The notes under the pieces: model-generated
The model's database searches: none
Seen by the model: only the letters and a program-made list of their open reading frames with translations
What the model was told of the DNA's origin: nothing
Position numbers and translations under genes: made by a program
Shown here: positions 35,298 to 42,309 of the stretch, in pieces
How the letters are laid out: every line of letters begins with the position of its first letter
Numbering within the stretch: position 1 is the stretch's first letter
Assembly: GCA_900315315.1 (NCBI GenBank)
Contig: OMYT01000024.1
Location: 1 to 64,000, forward strand
Length of the DNA stretch: 64,000 nucleotides
Source of the DNA: an uncultured Eubacteriales bacterium
GTDB taxonomy: Bacteria > Bacillota > Clostridia > Christensenellales > Aristaeellaceae
Direction: 5' to 3'

Positions 35298-35990
35298 ATG
35301 AAGCATTCAGTTGAAAGCATCAAAAAGGCCATGGACAACCTGAAAACAGCGATTGATAAGTACATGAAGACGCAATACACGGAATTGAGATTGCATATAT
35401 CCGCCGGAAATAAAAAGATCGGCCGCGTATACAATTTCAGCATGGCGCCCGGAATCACTTGCCCTAACTGTGCAGGTTGTCTCCCGTATTGTTACGACGT
35501 GAAGGCTGTTCTTCAGTATAAGAACGTCGTAAACGCGCGGGCGGAAAATACTGCCATGATGTTCATGAACATGGACGACACGTTTGCACAGATTGACGCC
35601 TTTATCACGCACACACACCGCAGGAACAAGTTTTTCAGGTGGCACGTGTCCGGCGACATTATCAATTATGAGTACCTTTGCAATATGGTATGGATCGCAA
35701 AAAGGCATCCAGACTGGACATTCTGGACGTACACAAAAGCGTATACCATCGTCAACCGGTTCATGGAAATCAATGGCGCGGATGCAATCCCGGCGAACCT
35801 GTCAATCATGTTTAGCGTATGGAATGGCATGGACTGCCCGAACCCGTTCCAGATGCCCACTTTTACATGCATTCAGGAAGGCATGGAACCCGCTCCTGGT
35901 GAATGGAAATGCCCCGGGAATTGTGATATCTGCCTCCGCTCCGGCCATGGCTGCCCGTTCCGTGAATCTGCTCACGTGAATGAGCACTGA
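35298..35990 (+). CDS. GP88-family Cys-rich protein
   Basis: 230 aa, ATG at 35298 with AAAGGTGG upstream. Cys pattern CPNCAGCLPYCYD near residue 55, RWHVSGDI and YTKAY in the middle, and CPGNCDICLRSGHGCPF at the end match the GP88 (L5 gp88-like) family, thought to bind a metal or Fe-S centre. Function unproven. First gene of the plus module. Confidence 0.75.
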   Translation: MKHSVESIKKAMDNLKTAIDKYMKTQYTELRLHISAGNKKIGRVYNFSMAPGITCPNCAGCLPYCYDVKAVLQYKNVVNARAENTAMMFMNMDDTFAQIDAFITHTHRRNKFFRWHVSGDIINYEYLCNMVWIAKRHPDWTFWTYTKAYTIVNRFMEINGADAIPANLSIMFSVWNGMDCPNPFQMPTFTCIQEGMEPAPGEWKCPGNCDICLRSGHGCPFRESAHVNEH

Positions 35991-36086
35991 CCCGCTCCGG
36001 CCGCTCCGGCGGCCGCTCCGGCTCTGCACCCGCTCCGGCGGATGCAGACCCGGGGCCCGACCCCGAAAATAAAGGAGGAAAAAAAC
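35991..36086 (+). promoter_or_regulatory. two-stem spacer element 1
   Basis: Stem I: CTGCA (36024-36028)/TGCAG (36043-36047) over CCGC/GCGG. Stem II: CGGGG (36051-36055)/CCCCG (36061-36065), loop CCCGA, then AAAGGAGG. Confidence 0.7.
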
Positions 36087-36359
36087 ATGGAAAACCGCGA
36101 GATGATCGAAAAAATCAGCGAGCTTCAGGAGCTGAAGCGCATGCGCGACGACCTAGATGCAGCTATTGAATCCGCTTCGGATGCAATCAAAGCCGCAATG
36201 GGCGCCACTGAATCCGCCGTATACGGACCGTACAAGGTCACCTATAGGGAAGTGACCAGCACCCGCCTGGATACAACCGGAATCAAGAAGGCTTTCCCGG
36301 CGGAGGCTCTCGCTCCGTACCTGAAGACCAGTACCAGCCGCCCACTGAAGATCACCTAA
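36087..36359 (+). CDS. stand-alone YqaJ C-terminal-like protein
   Basis: 90 aa, ATG with AAAGGAGG upstream. Helical start (ISELQELKRMRDDLDAAIES) then VYGPYKVTYREVTSTRLDTT and LKTSTSRPLKIT. This is the pattern found at the C-terminus of YqaJ/lambda-exo-type phage nucleases, here without the nuclease domain. It may be a DNA-contact accessory. Confidence 0.6.
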   Translation: MENREMIEKISELQELKRMRDDLDAAIESASDAIKAAMGATESAVYGPYKVTYREVTSTRLDTTGIKKAFPAEALAPYLKTSTSRPLKIT

Positions 36360-36457
36360 CAGGACCAGCCCGCTCCGGCGGGCCTCCTGACCTGCACCCG
36401 CTCCGGCGGATGTAGGTCAGGGGCTACGGCCCCAACAAAAAGCAGGAGGACAGAACA
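36360..36457 (+). promoter_or_regulatory. two-stem spacer element 2
   Basis: Stem I: CCTGACCT (36386-36393)/AGGTCAGG (36414-36421). Stem II: GGGGC/GCCCC (36420-36433), loop TACG. Ribosome site GCAGGAGG follows. Confidence 0.7.
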
Positions 36458-36628
36458 ATGGAAGATTGGACCTATGAGGACCGTCTGAGCTTCACCGACG
36501 CGCTCCGGTTCCTTCCGGTGGATGAGATCGCAGACAATGCGGAACTGTCCCGGCTGGACGAACGCGCAGAAGTGTACGCAACGCTGCAGGATGCCGGCAT
36601 GCTCCGGTACCGGCTGCAGATTGCCTGA
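36458..36628 (+). CDS. 56-aa protein
   Basis: MEDWTYEDRLSFTDALRFLP to MLRYRLQIA. ATG at 36458 after GCAGGAGG. Acidic, one predicted helix-turn segment (DERAEVYATLQDAG). Unknown family; has the same leader element as its neighbours. Confidence 0.65.
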   Translation: MEDWTYEDRLSFTDALRFLPVDEIADNAELSRLDERAEVYATLQDAGMLRYRLQIA

Positions 36629-36702
36629 CATTGACAGACAGCACCCGGACCCGCTCCGGATGCTGTAGTCAGGGCCAGGCCCTGAAGAAGGAGGAAAAAA
36701 GA
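36629..36702 (+). promoter_or_regulatory. two-stem spacer element 3
   Basis: Stem I: TGAC/GTCA (36632-36671) over ACAGCA/TGCTGT. Stem II: CAGGGC (36670-36675)/GCCCTG (36679-36684), loop CAG. AAGGAGG follows. Confidence 0.75.
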
Positions 36703-37035
36703 ATGAGAGCACCAATCAAAGATCTCCCGCTCTCTGGGATTGTAAGAGTGTTCGACACTATATCAGAAACCGTTATGTATTCCGGAACAGAGGATCTAAT
36801 CTCGCTCAAGATCGGCCTCCAGATCCCGAAATTGATATATAGCGTGAATGATATCACATATATCGATATCGAGTATCAAAAAGTGTACTACGATGCAGAG
36901 GCTGAATGGTACTACTATGAAAGCTTCTTCCGCTCAATCTATGACGAAGAAACAGAAGAATACCGGTCTTCTCAAACATTCGAACAATTCATGCAATACC
37001 AACTAAAATGCGAACCAATCTGGGAAATAACCTGA
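36703..37035 (+). CDS. small acidic Tyr-rich protein
   Basis: 110 aa, start after AAGGAGG. Beta-like first half (YSVNDITYIDIEYQKVYYDA), then EAEWYYYESFFRSIYDEETE. Highly acidic and aromatic, which is common among inhibitor-type phage proteins; no family recognised. Confidence 0.65.
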   Translation: MRAPIKDLPLSGIVRVFDTISETVMYSGTEDLISLKIGLQIPKLIYSVNDITYIDIEYQKVYYDAEAEWYYYESFFRSIYDEETEEYRSSQTFEQFMQYQLKCEPIWEIT

Positions 37036-37097
37036 CCTCGACACACGGGACCCGCTCTGGCGGATCTCGCAGTCGGTGCCAGGCACCGAAAAAAGCA
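37036..37097 (+). promoter_or_regulatory. two-stem spacer element 4
   Basis: Stem I: CGAC (37039-37042)/GTCG (37072-37075). Stem II: CGGTGC (37074-37079)/GCACCG (37083-37088), loop CAG; then AAAAAAGCAGG, with no gene directly following: the FtsK promoter intervenes. Confidence 0.7.
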
Positions 37098-37164
37098 GGA
37101 ATAGGTGTTGACAGATATCACAATACGTGATATCCTATCCTTGTGATAGGTGCCTACCTATTCC
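37098..37164 (+). promoter_or_regulatory. FtsK promoter with nested palindromes
   Basis: TTGACA (37108-37113), 17 bases, TATCCT (37131-37136). GATATCAC/GTGATATC (37114-37134) lies across the spacer. An outer pair GGAATAGGT (37098-37106)/ACCTATTCC (37156-37164) encloses all. ATAGGT/ACCTAT also makes a hairpin before the ribosome site. Confidence 0.75.
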
Positions 37165-37181
37165 AAGAAGGAGGGAAAAAC

Positions 37182-37934
37182 ATGTTTCGTTCGGTTCCGA
37201 AAGCTTACCGGACGCCTGCAGGAAAGTTCTACAGGCCATTCCTGAGACTGGCTGATCGGCCGCACCTGCTGATCGCAGGGGCCACCGGCTCCGGGAAATC
37301 CGTAGCATTGAACGGGATTATCCACTCGCTCCTGATGACGAAGGCCCCGTCCGAATGCCGGTTCGTCCTGATCGACCCCAAGAAGGTCGAGCTTGTCCAG
37401 TACGCAGACGTTCCTCACACCGTCCGGTACGCATCCGAGCACGCCGAGATCGTCGATGCTCTGAACTGGGCCGCGCAGGAAACTGACCGCAGGTTCGCCC
37501 TGATGCAGAAGAACAGGATCAGAGAGTACAACGGATCGCATATCTACGTCATCATCGACGAGCTCGCTGATCTGATGGTTTCGCTGAAGAAGCAGACACT
37601 CCCCAACCTCCAACATCTCGCCCAGGTTGGCCGAGCCGCTCGTGTCCATGTGATCGCATGCAGCCAGAACATCCTGGCCGAAACGATCCCGACCCCGCTC
37701 AAGTGCAACTTCTCCACGATCCTGGGCCTCCGCACAGCGAACGCGCAGCAATCCAGATTCCTGATCTCAGCGACCGGATGCGAGCAACTCCCTGATCCGA
37801 AGCGTGAAGGCGTCGGTTACGGATACCTTCGCGACGGAGCCGATCTCGAGCGGCTGCTGATCTACAAGTACCCGAGCAGCGAGATCGACAGAGCGATTGA
37901 CTGGTGGACATCCTCCGCCTGCATCGCCGGCTAA
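37182..37934 (+). CDS. FtsK/SpoIIIE-type ATPase
   Basis: 250 aa, only the motor domain. Walker A IAGATGSGKSVALNG (~32-46), FVLIDPKKVELVQY, Walker B YVIIDELADLMV, and QVGRAARVHVIACSQ. No membrane or gamma domain. Could move DNA or resolve concatemers, or interfere with host segregation; a conjugation-like role has no partners here. Has its own promoter and operator. Confidence 0.85.
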   Translation: MFRSVPKAYRTPAGKFYRPFLRLADRPHLLIAGATGSGKSVALNGIIHSLLMTKAPSECRFVLIDPKKVELVQYADVPHTVRYASEHAEIVDALNWAAQETDRRFALMQKNRIREYNGSHIYVIIDELADLMVSLKKQTLPNLQHLAQVGRAARVHVIACSQNILAETIPTPLKCNFSTILGLRTANAQQSRFLISATGCEQLPDPKREGVGYGYLRDGADLERLLIYKYPSSEIDRAIDWWTSSACIAG

Positions 37935-38013
37935 CCCAAGTGACATTGACAGACGGCACCCGGTCATCACGGATGCCGTAGTCAGTGCCATCGCACTGAA
38001 GAAGGAGGAAAAT
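37935..38013 (+). promoter_or_regulatory. two-stem spacer element 5
   Basis: Stem I: TGAC/GTCA (37947-37984) over ACGGCA/TGCCGT. Stem II: CAGTGC (37983-37988)/GCACTG (37993-37998), loop CATC. AAGGAGG follows. Confidence 0.75.
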
Positions 38014-38277
38014 ATGAGCAAGACAACCTACACCGACCTGTTCGAAGACGAGGTGGCGGAGGTTCTCCGGGATGCAACCCGCTCCGGTGGAATCATCCTG
38101 GAAGGCTGCAACGAATGGTATCCGGCCCATATGATCAATGAGGACGGGATCTACTCCTCCGGTTCCGGGATGTTCACACAGTACATCAACGGGACAAGAT
38201 GCGGATACGTCAGCGCAAGCTACCTCATCAGCCTGCTGGCCCACAAGCCATTCACGGTCGTAGCAAACCGTTCCTGA
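38014..38277 (+). CDS. small protein, plus module
   Basis: 87 aa. MSKTTYTDLFEDEVAEVLRD, later GNEW-type GCNEWYPAHMINEDGIYSSG and YISASYL-like YVSASYLISLLAHKPF. Compact mixed fold; not recognised. Same leader element as neighbours. Confidence 0.6.
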   Translation: MSKTTYTDLFEDEVAEVLRDATRSGGIILEGCNEWYPAHMINEDGIYSSGSGMFTQYINGTRCGYVSASYLISLLAHKPFTVVANRS

Positions 38278-38347
38278 CCCTGACACTCGGTACCTCCGCC
38301 GGAGATCCCGCAGTCAGCGCCAGACGCTGAAAAAAGGAGGAAAAAAC
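38278..38347 (+). promoter_or_regulatory. two-stem spacer element 6
   Basis: Stem I: CTGAC (38280-38284)/GTCAG (38313-38317) over CTCC/GGAG. Stem II: CAGCG (38315-38319)/CGCTG (38325-38329), loop CCAGA. AAAAAAGGAGG follows. Confidence 0.75.
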
Positions 38348-38647
38348 ATGAAGATCTACTGCGTAACGTTCGACGTCCAGTCCTTCGCTTTCCGGGAAAC
38401 AAAGGATTATATCTTCCATTGTATGGCTAATACCGCGAAGGAAGCCAAGGACCTCTGTAAAGCAGAATGGCCAAAGCTGTTCAACGCTCCGAACGCAAAG
38501 GTACCGCATCAGTTCCACCTCTACGCCCGCGCTTCCAAGATCCAGGACGACGAGCTTCTCGGATGCAGGACCTGGTTCGGCGCTCCGATCCGTGAAAAAG
38601 ACTGCTTCGGCTTCATCTGTACCGCAGCCAGACGGTGGCAGAAGTGA
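38348..38647 (+). CDS. small protein, plus module
   Basis: 99 aa. MKIYCVTFDVQSFAFRETKD, KEAKDLCKAEWPKLFNAPNA and C-terminal CFGFICTAARRWQK. A mixed alpha/beta layout resembling small phage DUFs; function unknown. Confidence 0.6.
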   Translation: MKIYCVTFDVQSFAFRETKDYIFHCMANTAKEAKDLCKAEWPKLFNAPNAKVPHQFHLYARASKIQDDELLGCRTWFGAPIREKDCFGFICTAARRWQK

Positions 38648-38732
38648 CCGGTAATCGCTGACATTGGCACTCGGGGCCTCCGCTGGAGACCCCGCCGCCA
38701 GCGCCAGCTGGAGAAAAAAGGAGGAAGAAGTT
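38648..38732 (+). promoter_or_regulatory. two-stem spacer element 7
   Basis: Stem I: TGGC/GCCA (38665-38700) over GGGG/CCCC and CTCC/GGAG. Stem II: CCAGC (38698-38702)/GCTGG (38707-38711), loop GCCA. AAAAAAGGAGG follows. Confidence 0.75.
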
Positions 38733-39047
38733 ATGGAAGGCATCAAGATCGAGACCAAGACAAACGGTTATGAAGCCGAGGCGCTTCAGGAAATGATCGA
38801 AAGATTTAACAATGTCGCCGCAGACATGTTTCCAGGTTGCACAGTCTATCATTTCTACTATGGAAATCGCTGCGATATGGCGGATATTGAAATCGGCTCA
38901 GGAAACTACGCTCACTTCAATATCTACCCCAACCGAGTAAGCCTGTGCGGCTACACCGGCGAAAACGAGGACGTTAGAAAGTGGGAGCATATGACCCACA
39001 ACGATGAACTGTACGACGGGAAACTGATTGAGCTTGCTGGTTTCTGA
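38733..39047 (+). CDS. small acidic protein, plus module
   Basis: 104 aa. MEGIKIETKTNGYEAEALQE, then CTVYHFYYGNRCDMADIEIG and VRKWEHMTHNDELYDGK. Acidic, aromatic; no family recognised. Confidence 0.6.
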   Translation: MEGIKIETKTNGYEAEALQEMIERFNNVAADMFPGCTVYHFYYGNRCDMADIEIGSGNYAHFNIYPNRVSLCGYTGENEDVRKWEHMTHNDELYDGKLIELAGF

Positions 39048-39119
39048 CATTGGCACATGGGAGCCGGGCCCCGGCTCTCATAGCCAGCGCCAGACGCTGG
39101 GGAAAAAGGAGGAGATTAA
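39048..39119 (+). promoter_or_regulatory. two-stem spacer element 8
   Basis: Stem I: TGGC/GCCA (39051-39086) over GAGCCGG/CCGGCTC. Stem II: CAGCG (39085-39089)/CGCTG (39095-39099), loop CCAGA. AAAAAGGAGG follows. Confidence 0.75.
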
Positions 39120-39338
39120 ATGAGGTACAACAACAAGTTCTTCAGCACCGAGGCGGAGGCTAAAGCTTTCCGTAAAGAGCATGGCGGCGTCCTGCTCCAC
39201 TGTACGCCTCGAAGCCACTCAAGCACCAAGATGGAGTTCCACGCTGAGATGATGGTAGCTATGGACGCAAGAGGAGAACAGGTAGATCCAGAAAAGACTC
39301 CATATTGCGTAGCCTGGAACGAAGGAACACCAGACTGA
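39120..39338 (+). CDS. small protein, plus module
   Basis: 72 aa. MRYNNKFFSTEAEAKAFRKE, HGGVLLHCTPRSHSSTKMEF and TPYCVAWNEGTPD. Small alpha/beta protein of the type often encoded in Clostridia phage accessory loci; unknown role. Confidence 0.6.
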   Translation: MRYNNKFFSTEAEAKAFRKEHGGVLLHCTPRSHSSTKMEFHAEMMVAMDARGEQVDPEKTPYCVAWNEGTPD

Positions 39339-39405
39339 TCCCGGCACCCGGGAGCCGCTCCGGCGGCTCTCGTAGCCGGCACCAGACCGGAGAAGGAGGA
39401 TCATC
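39339..39405 (+). promoter_or_regulatory. two-stem spacer element 9
   Basis: Stem I: CCGGC (39341-39345)/GCCGG (39375-39379) over GAGCCGC/GCGGCTC. Stem II: CCGG (39376-39379)/CCGG (39387-39390), loop CACCAGA. AAGGAGG follows. Confidence 0.7.
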
Positions 39406-39597
39406 ATGAAACGCTACTTCCGCGATTTCTACGGATGCACAGCAAGCATCCGCACCCACCGCAACGGGCAGTCCGACCTGGTCATTCGCACCGGACAGGG
39501 CGGGCTGGTCCTCCGCCGGACCTACAACTCCGAGCGCGGTGCCCGCATTGCCCTGGGTCAGTACAGCGACCGCTGGACCGAAACGACGAGGAGGTGA
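39406..39597 (+). CDS. small basic protein, plus module
   Basis: 63 aa, Arg-rich (MKRYFRDFYGCTASIRTHRN, LVLRRTYNSERGARIALGQY). A beta-hairpin plus helix arrangement could bind nucleic acid. The next gene starts 4 bases after its stop, using GAGGAGGTG inside this frame. Confidence 0.6.
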   Translation: MKRYFRDFYGCTASIRTHRNGQSDLVIRTGQGGLVLRRTYNSERGARIALGQYSDRWTETTRR

Positions 39598-39601
39598 AAA
39601 G

Positions 39602-39931
39602 ATGGACCCGTTCGAAGATGTCCGGCGCGAGTACGTCAACCGCTACCGTGAAACCCATGGCATTCTCCTGGCAAACGACTACGACTCGTTCGTAAATAAG
39701 ATGTTGGACGCCATCCAGATCACGATGAACGAATCCGACGTCGGCCAAGAGATCATCGATGAAGCACTCGGTGTTGCGCTCGCTCGGAATCTCACTCCGG
39801 AACAATGGAGCCTGCAGAAAGCAAACCTCATGATTGTTTTGTTCTGCATGGCGCTGGATGCCTGCCCGTTCCTGAAACACGAGATGGCGCATCACCTGTA
39901 CAACGAGCTCAGAAAGGAGGCGAACGATTGA
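39602..39931 (+). CDS. small helical protein, plus module
   Basis: 109 aa. MDPFEDVRREYVNRYRETHG, ITMNESDVGQEIIDEALGVA and FCMALDACPFLKHEMAHHLY. All helical; no leader element of its own, translated with the previous gene. Confidence 0.6.
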   Translation: MDPFEDVRREYVNRYRETHGILLANDYDSFVNKMLDAIQITMNESDVGQEIIDEALGVALARNLTPEQWSLQKANLMIVLFCMALDACPFLKHEMAHHLYNELRKEAND

Positions 39932-39990
39932 CCGGATCCGCTCCAGGAGATTATAATAAGTCTCCACCCATCGCACGAGGAGGACGCACA

Positions 39991-40362
39991 ATGCCAAAGA
40001 GCAGCACCCTGGCGCAGCGCAAGTACGACGCTGCAAACTGTAAGTTCTATCACCTGAAGTTTAACCTACGCACCGACGCGGACGTCATTGCAAAGCTCGA
40101 ATCCGTCCGTTCAAAACAAGACTACATCCGGAAACTTATCCGGAAAGATAATGAGGAGGAAGCAACTATGGAAAAGACGCTGTATACTGCCATCATCGAG
40201 AACGACGAAGGTATCCACCTGATCCGGAAGGCCATTGCTGATCCGACCGCTGAGTACGAAGACTTCGAATACGCCATGCAGAACAAGGCGGAGGAGCTCG
40301 GCGGCGAACTGTACTGCATCTACGATCAGGCCGACATCGTCGAGGACATCACCCTGGATTAA
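39991..40362 (+). CDS. RHH-type regulator fused to a second small domain
   Basis: 123 aa. Residues 1-52 match ribbon-helix-helix phage proteins: KFYHLKFNLRTDADVIAKLE then VRSKQDYIRKLIRKD. Residues 60-123 (MEKTLYTAIIENDEGIHLIR and on) look like a separate protein. The linker codons still hold a good ribosome site, GAGGAGG before ATG at 40168, so both the fusion and the short second product may be made. Last gene of the plus module. Confidence 0.65.
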   Translation: MPKSSTLAQRKYDAANCKFYHLKFNLRTDADVIAKLESVRSKQDYIRKLIRKDNEEEATMEKTLYTAIIENDEGIHLIRKAIADPTAEYEDFEYAMQNKAEELGGELYCIYDQADIVEDITLD

Positions 40363-40375
40363 TGGATCGTTCACT

Positions 40376-40411
40376 ACCCGCTCCGGCTTCGGCCGGACGG
40401 GCTTTTTTTTT
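40376..40411 (+). terminator. terminator of the plus module
   Basis: CCCGCTCCGGC / GCCGGACGGG around a TTCG loop, followed by eight T (to 40411). Confidence 0.85.
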
Positions 40412-40884
40412 GCCCATTTTTATATGCAATTCCGGTCAGACCACGCATGCATATATGCACCCAATCCACCCAGGAAAATGAATATCTTCAATCTTTTATG
40501 CGCATTAATATTCAAAATGGATTATATAGTACCTCTCCTATTGAGGTACACAATATATAGTGTTTCAACTATTCGCTAAACATACGTTTTACGAATAGTT
40601 GTGCAGCATGGCCATAATCCGCTCCGCATTTTCGTGCAGGATCTGCATTGTTTCATCCGGTTAAGCAGAATCCTATGCTTCGTCTGCTTTTCCGGAATGA
40701 GTAGCCCATACACAGCTCCTTCCCTTTCGGACCAGCTGCCTTCCAAAACAAATTCATCACACAAGAGAGCAACCTGTCACGTCGTTAAGGTAATATATAT
40801 ATAATATTCGTACATAATATATATTATATAGATTATAGATATATATAAAACAAGCGTAGAACTATATCTACGCCTGCATGTATG
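40412..40884. other. AT-rich convergent gap with palindromes
   Basis: No supported gene. GTACCTC/GAGGTAC (40529-40549) and AACTATTCG/CGAATAGTT (40567-40600) are perfect inverted repeats; 40785-40855 is alternating A/T with stems. Fragments of a decayed frame near 40600-40760 lack a consistent reading frame. Could terminate the minus operon or be a second replication site. Confidence 0.5.
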
Positions 40885-41448
40885 TCATTCGTCGTCATCT
40901 TCTACCGGTATAGCGTCCACGAGTCGTTTACGTGCATCCTCCGCATCCAGGTCCTGCATCGGATTGGTAGGTGTGATAACGTGTTCCACCTGATCCACGT
41001 ATCCGAAGTTATTCTTCCCCAGGAAGATCCCGTTAGGCGGAGATACCTTACCATTTTGCATGTAATACTCCCACATTTCTTCCAGCAAAACGTACGCTTT
41101 TTTTATCGTGTCTGTTAGTGCCGCATTAGGCACTGCCCTTTTATCGCCACTCTTCCACTCCCACAACGTCCGTCTATCCACGCCCAGAGCGTTAGCGAGA
41201 CCGACGACACCGGGTTTCATGTCGTTGTCGAAGCAGCGCTGGAAATACCACTGGATACGTTCTTGTACGGCAGGGATATTGTTGTAATCAAGCTTAGGCA
41301 TTTTAAATGATTCGAGAGCGAACGCGATGCCACGTGCGTTATCGCCTGGTTCGCATAGGTCTGCGCCGAAGTTAGCGAGATCAGGGCGGTTACGTTTTTT
41401 CTTTTGAGTTGAGATAATTTGTTCGTTAGAGATAGGTTGTTTATTCAT
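40885..41448 (-). CDS. terS: terminase small subunit
   Basis: 187 aa, ATG at 41448 with AAAGGAG upstream. VVGLANALGVDRRTLWEWKS is the DNA-binding HTH; AYVLLEEMWEYYMQNGKVSP and NGIFLGKNNFGYVDQ match small terminases of Clostridia phages. It recognises the packaging site and feeds TerL. It is the last gene of the early operon, 9.2 kb from terL, with the plus module between. Confidence 0.8.
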   Translation of the reverse strand: MNKQPISNEQIISTQKKKRNRPDLANFGADLCEPGDNARGIAFALESFKMPKLDYNNIPAVQERIQWYFQRCFDNDMKPGVVGLANALGVDRRTLWEWKSGDKRAVPNAALTDTIKKAYVLLEEMWEYYMQNGKVSPPNGIFLGKNNFGYVDQVEHVITPTNPMQDLDAEDARKRLVDAIPVEDDDE

Positions 41449-41794
41449 TGTTAGACTCCTTTCTGTCGAGAAGGCCAAGTTCTTCTATTGCGGTACGGTT
41501 AGCGCGTTTAATGATCATCCAGATTATTTTAGGGTTAATGTTATGAGTAGCTGCATAGTTAGAGACGTATGTGCGGTCGTCGCCCCAAGGTGAAGTAAAG
41601 TACATGCGGAGGATATCCTGGTCGTGAGGAGAGAACTTAGATGAGAAGATATTGTGGCATGTGGTATAGAATTTACGATCAGGGGGAGAGAGTGTGTTAA
41701 TGTCTGCGTTATCGAGGAGGAGAGTGAAGTATGTACGCCACATGTGGGTAGCGATACCGCGCCACCAATCAGGTTGTTTTTGTTTGTCGATCAA
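41441..41794 (-). CDS. sigma-like / RinA-like transcription regulator
   Basis: 117 aa. TTG at 41794 fits GGAGGTGAT better than the GTG nine bases earlier, which touches it. QDILRMYFTSPWGDDRTYVS and NYAATHNINPKIIWMIIKRA resemble sigma region 4-like phage late regulators. It overlaps terS by 8 bases. A late-activator role is inferred. Confidence 0.55.
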   Translation of the reverse strand: MIDKQKQPDWWRGIATHMWRTYFTLLLDNADINTLSPPDRKFYTTCHNIFSSKFSPHDQDILRMYFTSPWGDDRTYVSNYAATHNINPKIIWMIIKRANRTAIEELGLLDRKESNNE

Positions 41795-41984
41795 TCGGAT
41801 CACCTCCAGAGTTATAATCTAATTCTGACATAATAGCGACGCGTTCATCGAGTTCTTCGAGGCGGTCAGCGGATTCGATGAGAGTTTTAATACGGTCGCG
41901 AGTGAGTACGCCGCCAGCGTCAGCCATGAGGCGAACGCGGTGGATAAGTTTGTCAGTGGGTGTACGTTGGCCAAGACCTTTCAT
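41769..41984 (-). CDS. small phage protein next to the origin repeats
   Basis: 71 aa, ATG after GAGGTGAT. MKGLGQRTPTDKLIHRVRLM, RDRIKTLIESADRLEELDER. Helical, common in Clostridia phage early operons, function unknown. Confidence 0.6.
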   Translation of the reverse strand: MKGLGQRTPTDKLIHRVRLMADAGGVLTRDRIKTLIESADRLEELDERVAIMSELDYNSGGDPIDRQTKTT

Positions 41985-42011
41985 TGTGTATCACCTCAAT
42001 TCTGTGTTTCG

Positions 42012-42303
42012 TGTACGGTGCGTGTACGGAAAAAACGTGATTTTCAATTTTCCGTACATGTCTACGAGCGTTGATTTATAAGGGTTTCAGGCATGTCGTG
42101 TACGGAATGTACGGAATGTACGGAAAGTTTTTTCTCTTACGCGCGCGAGCACGCGTACTTTTTCTACATTTTTGAAAAAAATATACTCCATATATATAGT
42201 GTGTGTCTAAACACCGTACATTCCGTACAAGGACCCTCTAAGCCTTATGGCATAAGGGTTTGACCGTGTACGGTCGGAAAAGTGCCACCGTACATTCCGT
42301 ACA
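42012..42303. other. candidate replication origin: 11 TGTACGG repeats
   Basis: Direct copies at 42012, 42023, 42099, 42108, 42117 and 42267; inverse (CCGTACA) at 42052, 42214, 42223, 42288 and 42297. Three stand in tandem at 9-base steps (TGTACGGAA). Between the groups, 42150-42210 is A/T-rich. It abuts the helicase-primase gene, as iteron origins usually do. Could also be operators for its regulator. Confidence 0.7.
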
Positions 42304-42309
42304 TCTGGA

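Noticed and set aside
37182-37934. Conjugation coupling protein / ICE
   Set aside because: No relaxase, oriT or type IV secretion genes; a motor-only FtsK domain among phage genes.
40576-40764. 62-aa minus-strand gene
   Set aside because: No ribosome site, and the best protein-like fragment continues in another frame; treated as decayed or non-coding.
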